From JBKJVQ01 sp046717125 (GTDB lineage Bacteria; Pseudomonadota; Alphaproteobacteria; Rhizobiales; Methyloligellaceae), in contig JBKJVQ010000195.1 of NCBI GenBank assembly GCA_046717125.1, positions 1-12,967 on the forward strand: a stretch of DNA of 12,967 bases, in the 5' to 3' direction. Shown piece after piece: positions 6,725 to 12,967 of the stretch. The notes under the pieces are model-generated. The model had not been told where the DNA came from and searched no databases. It was given only the letters and a program-made list of their open reading frames with translations. Every line of letters begins with the position of its first letter. The stretch's first letter is position 1. The translations under genes were made by a program, and so were the position numbers.

Positions 6725-7525
6725 ATGGTGGGCGATTGGCTTTACAATCTGCCGATAGGGTCGATGGCGCTGGTCGTCTTTTCGGCCACCTATTGCGCTG
6801 CCGCAGCCGTCTACTTGGTTGTAACGACTCTCGCCGTGGAGAACCGGGCGCGCGCGTTCAAGGCGCTCTCCCCGGGCATGCTCCCGCCGCTGGGCATCAT
6901 CTTCGGCCTTCTCGTCGGTTTCATCGCGGCCCAGGTCTGGACTGATTTCGAACGGGCCAAGGTCGCCGTCGCAGGCGAAGCCATCGCGCTGCGCGGCGTT
7001 GTGTTGTTGGCGGCGAGCTTCCCCGGCGAGGAGGAGACGCGTCTTCGCGCGCTCGTCAGTCAGCACATCGAGGAGGCCGTAAACAAAGAATGGCCGGCGA
7101 TGGCGGACCACCGCGCGACTTTGAAGCTCCCGCCGGCGGCGTTGTTTGAGGCTCTCAAGCGGACGCTGGCGCTTGAGCCCGCCAATGACGGTCAACGAAC
7201 GGCGCAGCGCGAATTGGCAAACGTCCTGCAGAGCGCGCTCGATGCGCGCCGCCAGCGCATCATCATCAGCCAATCATCGGTGGGCGCAATCAAGTGGGCG
7301 GGACTTTTCCTTCAGGCGCTCTGCACCTTGATCGCCATCGCCATGGTCCACAGCGACAATCGTATCACGTGCGGGATTGCCCTGACGCTCTTCGCCACCG
7401 GCATAGCGCTGTCCGTGTTGCTGATCGCCGCCTACAATCGGCCCTTTACGGGCGACCTTTCCGTCGGACCACAGCTTTTGGTGCAGGTGAGCCCGGATGG
7501 CGTCACGCCTGACTCCGGACGCTAG
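6725..7525 (+). CDS. DUF4239 (bestrophin-like domain) membrane protein
   Basis: The 266-residue protein has four predicted membrane helices in two pairs (about 14-36, 52-72, 188-208, 214-238). Between the pairs is a soluble region of about 115 residues, largely helical and rich in charge. The pattern GLLVGFIAAQVW at the second helix, the following ERAKVAVAGEAIALRG, and the closing YNRPFTGDLSV fit the DUF4239 family, which is called bestrophin-like; its members are of unproven function. A TTG at 6665 opens the same frame, but the ATG at 6725 directly follows a G-rich Shine-Dalgarno-like AGGGGGGAA and keeps the usual short N-terminus. The GTG next to it is an alternative with better spacing. 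The gene precedes the DUF892 gene by 187 bases. Confidence 0.75.
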   Translation: MVGDWLYNLPIGSMALVVFSATYCAAAAVYLVVTTLAVENRARAFKALSPGMLPPLGIIFGLLVGFIAAQVWTDFERAKVAVAGEAIALRGVVLLAASFPGEEETRLRALVSQHIEEAVNKEWPAMADHRATLKLPPAALFEALKRTLALEPANDGQRTAQRELANVLQSALDARRQRIIISQSSVGAIKWAGLFLQALCTLIAIAMVHSDNRITCGIALTLFATGIALSVLLIAAYNRPFTGDLSVGPQLLVQVSPDGVTPDSGR

Positions 7526-7648
7526 CTGCGCCCCTGGCTCGAAAAGCCTGCTTGGCCCAATCAAATCCATCGTCGCCGGCACGCGGGCTGCATTTGCAGT
7601 GCGAGCGTCGCTTTGCGGATGCCGGCGGGATACCCGCATCACCAATAT

Positions 7649-7674
7649 GGAACAATACGGGCGCGCATCTCATT
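7649..7674 (+). promoter_or_regulatory. EcfG-like general-stress promoter of the DUF892 gene
   Basis: GGAAC (7649-7653), a 17-base spacer and CATT (7671-7674) differ at one base from the EcfG consensus GGAAC-N16/17-CGTT of alphaproteobacteria. Transcription would start near 7681, giving a leader of about 30 bases before the ATG at 7713. A small hairpin, GCGGG-ATA-CCCGC (7625-7637), lies just upstream and could separate this unit from the DUF4239 gene. DUF892 genes are often stress-induced, which fits. Confidence 0.45.
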
Positions 7675-7712
7675 CGGCTTGGCGATCACACGCCCACTCA
7701 TCGGAGCTGACA

Positions 7713-8219
7713 ATGAACAAGGAAAAGACGCTGGAAGACCTCTTCCACGAAACGCTAAAGGACATCTATTACGCCGAACGGAAGATTCTGAAGGCGCTTC
7801 CCAAAATGAAGCGCGCCGCTCAGTCAGGCGATCTCAAGGCCGCCTTCGAGAAGCATCGCGAGGAGACCGAGGGCCAGGTCGAACGCCTCACTCAAATATT
7901 CGAACTGATGGGCAAACCCGCCCGCGGCAAGACCTGTGATGCGATCGAGGGGATCATCGCCGAGGGCGAGGAGATCATGGACGAGTTCAAGGACACGGTC
8001 GCGCTCGACGCCGGCCTGATCTCGGCGGCACAGGCTGTGGAGCACTACGAAATCACCCGCTACGGCACCTTGAAGCGCTGGGCGACCGAACTCGGTATGA
8101 CCGACGCGGCGGCGCTGCTCGATGCAACGCTGAAGGAAGAAACCAAGACCGACAGCGATCTGACCAAACTCGCCGACGCCTCCGCCAACGACCGGGCGAA
8201 GGGTCGGAAAGCCGCGTGA
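7713..8219 (+). CDS. DUF892 ferritin-like protein (YciE/YciF family)
   Basis: The 168-residue protein has the DUF892 pattern: an N-terminal LEDLFHETLKDIYYAERKIL helix (about 7-26), a second helix with KHREETEGQVERL (47-59), and later helices with ISAAQAVEHYEITRYGTL (103-120) and KEETKTD (141-147). E22, H48, E51, E110, H111 and E143 are candidate ligands for a di-metal centre of the ferritin-like four-helix bundle; this is inferred from the family. Members are linked to stress and stationary phase, with no firm biochemical role. The ATG at 7713 has GGAG six bases upstream and starts where the family starts. The frame is open 216 bases further upstream, but that part is unlike the family and overlaps the end of the DUF4239 gene. 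The tail is rich in Lys and Arg. Confidence 0.9.
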   Translation: MNKEKTLEDLFHETLKDIYYAERKILKALPKMKRAAQSGDLKAAFEKHREETEGQVERLTQIFELMGKPARGKTCDAIEGIIAEGEEIMDEFKDTVALDAGLISAAQAVEHYEITRYGTLKRWATELGMTDAAALLDATLKEETKTDSDLTKLADASANDRAKGRKAA

Positions 8220-8230
8220 GGTTCGTCGCG

Positions 8231-8260
8231 GGCCGGGACGCTAAGTCCCGGCCTTCTTTC
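8231..8260 (+). terminator. Intrinsic terminator after the DUF892 gene
   Basis: GGCCGGGAC (8231-8239) pairs perfectly with GTCCCGGCC (8245-8253) over the loop GCTAA, followed by TTCTTTC. It starts 11 bases after the stop codon. It should separate the DUF892 gene from the catalase gene downstream. Confidence 0.9.
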
Positions 8261-8333
8261 ATTTTAGATCAAGCAATGGAGTGACCGGCTCCGTGCAGCA
8301 GCGCATCTCGGACCGGCGTCAAGGGAACTGTTC

Positions 8334-10457
<2,124 letters not shown>

Positions 10458-10468
10458 CGTCCGTACCC

Positions 10469-12247
10469 CTAGTTTCGGGCTCCCGACAACAATCCCAGTA
10501 TCCGGCTCCGCCCGAGTATCCGCCCGATGGGCAACTGCGCGGGCTGTACCGCCAGGCCGACCTCTTCGATGCGGTGATTCTCGTCGACGGCACGGACGAT
10601 CAGCTCGACCGACCCGTATGAGATGCGGTCGCCGGCCTCGACGTCACCACCCAGTTCCCGCGCCATGAGATCCCGCACCCTCAGGTCGGCGTCGGCCTTG
10701 AGCGGCGAGAAACCGTACGCAGCGCCGAGCTCGGTCAGCCTGGCGTCGGGCGCGAGGCTGAAATCGCCATAGAGTTCGGGATCGTCGCCCTGCTCGACCA
10801 GTGGCGTGAAGAGCCGGTCCAGCATTTGTATGCGGTTCGCGGTGGTCAGCACGTAAAGCCGGTCGCCGGGGCGGATGCGCCCCGCCGAATGCGGCTTGAG
10901 CGACCGCCCCTCTCGCAGGACGAGCGAGGGCCGCGCCCAGCGCGGGATCGCCTGCCCATGCGCCACCGCGCTGTCCGGATGCACCGTGTACGCCACGACC
11001 TCGTGCGCGCCGCCGCCGGGCAGTTCGAGCTCGACGCGATCGACGGGGCCATAGCGCGGCGGCACGATCAGTCCGAGCCAGCGCGCCATGGGACCGATCG
11101 TCCATCCCTGCACGAGGAGCGAAACGACGACCACGATGAAGGCGGCGTTGAAGATGGTGCCTGCATTGGGCAATCCGCCTATCAGCGGCAGGATCGCGAG
11201 CAGGATCGAGACTGCGCCGCGTAAGCCAACCCAGGACGCGAACGCGATCTCGTTCCATGCGAACCGGAACGGAAGCAGCGATATCGTCACCGCGATCGGC
11301 CGCGCGATGAAGATCAGGGCTGCCGCCAGGCCCATCGCGGGGAGCAGTGCAGCACCGAAAGTGGAAGGTGAGGCCAGAAGGCCGAGCGTGACGAACATGA
11401 CGATCTGCGCGAGCCATGTCATGGCGCTGTTGAAGCGCTTCAGCGCCACCGTCTGCCGCAGCTGCGCATTGCCGGCGAACACGCCTGCGACGAACACGGC
11501 GAGGAAGCCTGACCCGTTGATCACGCTTGTCAGGCCGAACAGGGTCATGGCGAGACCGATCACCACGATCGGATAGAGCGCGGATTCCAGCCGCACGCGG
11601 TTGACGATGGCCACGATCGCGATTCCGCCCGCTATTCCGAGCAGAAATCCAAGACTCATCTCGATGACGAAATGGACCGCCATGTCGGCCAGCGCCCGGT
11701 CGATCGTCGCGCCTTGCGCGATAAGCTCGACCAGAGAAATCGTCAGCAGCACCGCGATCGGATCGTTGGTTCCGGATTCGAGTTCGAGCGTCGAGCGCAC
11801 GCGGTCGCGCAGCGAGATGCCGCCGACGCGCAGAAGGAAAAAGACGGCGGCCGCGTCGGTCGATGCGACGATCGCGCCTAACAGCAGGGCTTCGAGTGTG
11901 TTGAAACCGAATAGAGCTTGCGCGAACAGGCCCGCGATCGCGGCCGTCAGGAGCACGCCGACGGTCGCCAGCGCGATGGCCGGCGACAGCGCCAGCCTCA
12001 ATGTCTGACGGCGGGTCTCAAACCCTGAGTCGAACAGGATGACGGCGAGCGCAATCGAGCCGATGAAATAGGCGAGCGCGGCGTTGTTGAAGTCGATACC
12101 GAGACCGGCCTCGCCGAAAACCAGCCCGAGAAACAGGAACACCAACAGTAGCGGGGCGCCCATGCGGGAACTAATGAGGCTGGTGAAGACAGCGATGACA
12201 ATGATCGAGGACGCGATCAGGATGAAAATGTGCATCGCGTCGAGCAT
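10469..12247 (-). CDS. K+/H+ antiporter, NhaP2/CvrA type (CPA1)
   Basis: The 592-residue protein has a membrane part of about 12-13 helices (1-392). Family motifs are ILFDSGFET (70-78), AIVASTDAAAVFFLLR (125-140, with D131), LESGTNDPIAVLL (156-168, with N161 and D162, the likely ion-binding pair) and WVGLRGAVSI (339-348). A TrkA-C-like domain follows (about 405-480) and then a CorC/HlyC-associated domain (about 495-567), both cytoplasmic. That order is typical of NhaP2/CvrA, which exchanges cytoplasmic K+ for protons and helps with potassium and pH stress. ATGs at 12247 and 12235 are both possible; GGAG lies 13 bases before the first, so the start is slightly uncertain. The 3' end faces the catalase gene. 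Confidence 0.9.
   Translation of the reverse strand: MLDAMHIFILIASSIIVIAVFTSLISSRMGAPLLLVFLFLGLVFGEAGLGIDFNNAALAYFIGSIALAVILFDSGFETRRQTLRLALSPAIALATVGVLLTAAIAGLFAQALFGFNTLEALLLGAIVASTDAAAVFFLLRVGGISLRDRVRSTLELESGTNDPIAVLLTISLVELIAQGATIDRALADMAVHFVIEMSLGFLLGIAGGIAIVAIVNRVRLESALYPIVVIGLAMTLFGLTSVINGSGFLAVFVAGVFAGNAQLRQTVALKRFNSAMTWLAQIVMFVTLGLLASPSTFGAALLPAMGLAAALIFIARPIAVTISLLPFRFAWNEIAFASWVGLRGAVSILLAILPLIGGLPNAGTIFNAAFIVVVVSLLVQGWTIGPMARWLGLIVPPRYGPVDRVELELPGGGAHEVVAYTVHPDSAVAHGQAIPRWARPSLVLREGRSLKPHSAGRIRPGDRLYVLTTANRIQMLDRLFTPLVEQGDDPELYGDFSLAPDARLTELGAAYGFSPLKADADLRVRDLMARELGGDVEAGDRISYGSVELIVRAVDENHRIEEVGLAVQPAQLPIGRILGRSRILGLLSGARN
10471..10489. terminator. Weak stem-loop at the catalase/antiporter junction
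   Basis: GTTTCGG (10471-10477) can pair with CCGACAAC (10482-10489) around GCTC with one bulged base. It starts 14 bases beyond the catalase stop and lies in the last codons of the antiporter gene. No T-run follows on either strand. It is the only candidate terminator at this tight convergent junction. Confidence 0.2.
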
Positions 12248-12282
12248 CGAGGCAGACGGACTCCGGGTGGCTAAAAGGTCGG

Positions 12283-12334
12283 AAAAAAGCGCATTGACGC
12301 GAGTGGGTTAGAGCCGCGCGTCAAAGGCTTTTTT
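12283..12334. terminator. Long inverted repeat with A- and T-tracts upstream of the antiporter gene
   Basis: AAAAAAGC (12283-12290) and TTGACGCG (12294-12301) are mirrored by CGCGTCAA (12317-12324) and GCTTTTTT (12327-12334) around a 15-base loop. Read on either strand, the stem is followed by a run of T, as in a bidirectional intrinsic terminator. It could end the reverse-strand dienelactone hydrolase transcript before the antiporter gene, whose start codon is 36 bases further on. TTGACG also resembles a -35 box, but no A/T-rich -10 lies 17 bases on, so an operator role is an alternative. Confidence 0.45.
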
Positions 12335-12375
12335 TGCATGGTGCCCATGCCGTCCGGCCTAAGGCAAGACCGGGT

Positions 12376-12479
12376 GGTGAGGTGCGCCCGGGTCCGGTGC
12401 TCACACCTGTCGTCGCGAGGCATATCACCTCACCCCAGCGGGGCGGAGAGGTCCGCCTTAATGGCCCGGTGAGGGTGAC
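12376..12479. repeat. REP-like palindromic intergenic region
   Basis: The gap between the dienelactone hydrolase and antiporter genes is full of nested stems. GGTGAGGTG (12376-12384) pairs with CACCTCACC (12426-12434). The latter can instead pair with GGTGAGGGTGA (12469-12479) with one bulge. Inside lie CCCC-AGC-GGGG (12433-12443) and GGCGGA-GAGG-TCCGCC (12442-12457). CACCTCACC...GGTGAGGGTG phrases recall dispersed repeats found between genes in many alphaproteobacteria. The mutually exclusive pairings could also make a folded mRNA end. Copy number in the genome is unknown. Confidence 0.45.
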
Positions 12480-12505
12480 CCGAAGGACATCACCCGCCTG
12501 CCTTG

Positions 12506-12967
12506 TCAGGCAACGCCATGCGTCTTGAACCAGTCCAGCATGCGCTTCCAGCCTTGCTCGGCCGGCTCCTTGCGATAGCTCGGACGGTAATCGGCATGAA
12601 AGGCGTGCGGCGCGTTGGGAAAAACGACGATCTCGCAGGTCTTGCCCGCGTCCGAGCACGCCTTTTTCATCTGATCGACCGTGTCGAGCGGGATGCCTTG
12701 GTCGTCCGCGCCATAGAGGCCGAGCACCGGCGCCTTCAGCTCCGCCGCGATATCGACCGGCTGGGTCGGGGTCATGTCGGTCTTGTCGCCCACAAGCCGG
12801 CCGTACCAAGCGACACCCGCCTTCACTTCCGGGTTGTGCGCCGCATAGAGCCAAGTCTGCCGCCCGCCCCAGCAAAAACCGGTGATACCGAGTTTGCTTG
12901 CGTGCGCCATGCCCAGGCGGCGCGCATAGGCGACGGTGGCGTCGAGATCGGACATCACCTGCGCGTC
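12506..12967 (-). CDS. Dienelactone hydrolase family protein, C-terminal part (5' end outside window)
   Basis: The last 153 residues of an alpha/beta hydrolase are visible; the frame is open to the window edge, so apparent starts near 12958 are internal. The nucleophile elbow GFCWGG carries the cysteine typical of the dienelactone hydrolase family (residue 32 of the fragment). The acid is probably D89 in GADDQGIP, and the base His is H121 in PNAPHAFHADY. Thus the Cys-Asp-His triad is complete. Family members cleave ester or lactone bonds, classically dienelactone in chloroaromatic breakdown, but most homologues have unknown substrates. The end KRMLDWFKTHGVA closes the family fold. Two cysteines outside the active site (residues 104 and 111) could hint at export, which the missing N-terminus would show. 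Confidence 0.85.
   Translation of the reverse strand, partial: DAQVMSDLDATVAYARRLGMAHASKLGITGFCWGGRQTWLYAAHNPEVKAGVAWYGRLVGDKTDMTPTQPVDIAAELKAPVLGLYGADDQGIPLDTVDQMKKACSDAGKTCEIVVFPNAPHAFHADYRPSYRKEPAEQGWKRMLDWFKTHGVA

Noticed and set aside
7497..7712. N-terminal extension of the DUF892 protein by 72 residues
   Set aside because: The added part is unlike the family, overlaps the DUF4239 gene, and would include the EcfG-like site; the ATG at 7713 has a good GGAG.
8324..8328. GGAAC as a stress promoter -35 box for catalase
   Set aside because: It lies only five bases before the start codon and overlaps the Shine-Dalgarno, so it cannot drive the gene.
12334..12528. Forward frame of 64 codons in the palindromic spacer
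   Set aside because: Its sequence is made up of the repeat region and runs into the antisense of the hydrolase gene; no protein character.

Overview
The window reads as ordinary chromosome of a GC-rich alphaproteobacterium. The pointers are the GC-biased codons, an initiator tRNA of the alphaproteobacterial type, large catalase and DUF892 stress genes, and one site resembling the alphaproteobacterial general-stress (EcfG) promoter. A sphingomonad is plausible, but genus cannot be settled from the sequence. I see no insertion sequence, integrase, CRISPR array, phage gene or toxin-antitoxin pair.

Left part (1-5388). The 3' end of an MFS transporter gene converges on a reverse-strand oxidoreductase (saccharopine dehydrogenase-like plus DUF4166), with a stem-loop over the MFS stop codon. 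A divergent promoter region follows, then an exported Sel1-repeat protein on the forward strand. That gene converges on a reverse-strand gene for an exported PQQ-type sugar dehydrogenase propeller fused to a PEBP domain, with a palindrome at the junction. A 310-base divergent spacer separates the fusion gene from a PAP2 membrane phosphatase gene.

Middle (5389-8260). The PAP2 gene is followed by a single initiator tRNA (fMet). A stretch of about 320 bases without a gene contains a striking dyad. Next come a DUF4239 membrane protein and a DUF892 ferritin-like protein, the latter with an EcfG-like promoter and a strong intrinsic terminator.

Right part (8261-12967). A KatE-type large catalase converges with only 11 bases to spare on a NhaP2-type K+/H+ antiporter with cytoplasmic TrkA-C and CorC/HlyC domains. 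Upstream of the antiporter lie a long inverted repeat with A/T tracts on both sides and a REP-like palindromic stretch, then the 3' part of a dienelactone hydrolase family gene that runs off the edge.

The genes from about 6.7 to 12.3 kb (DUF4239, DUF892, catalase, K+/H+ antiporter) look like a stress-protection group, but they are separate transcription units. No clearly new multi-gene system is visible. The most notable points are the dehydrogenase-PEBP fusion, departures from consensus in the PAP2 and catalase active-site regions, and unexplained inverted repeats between genes.
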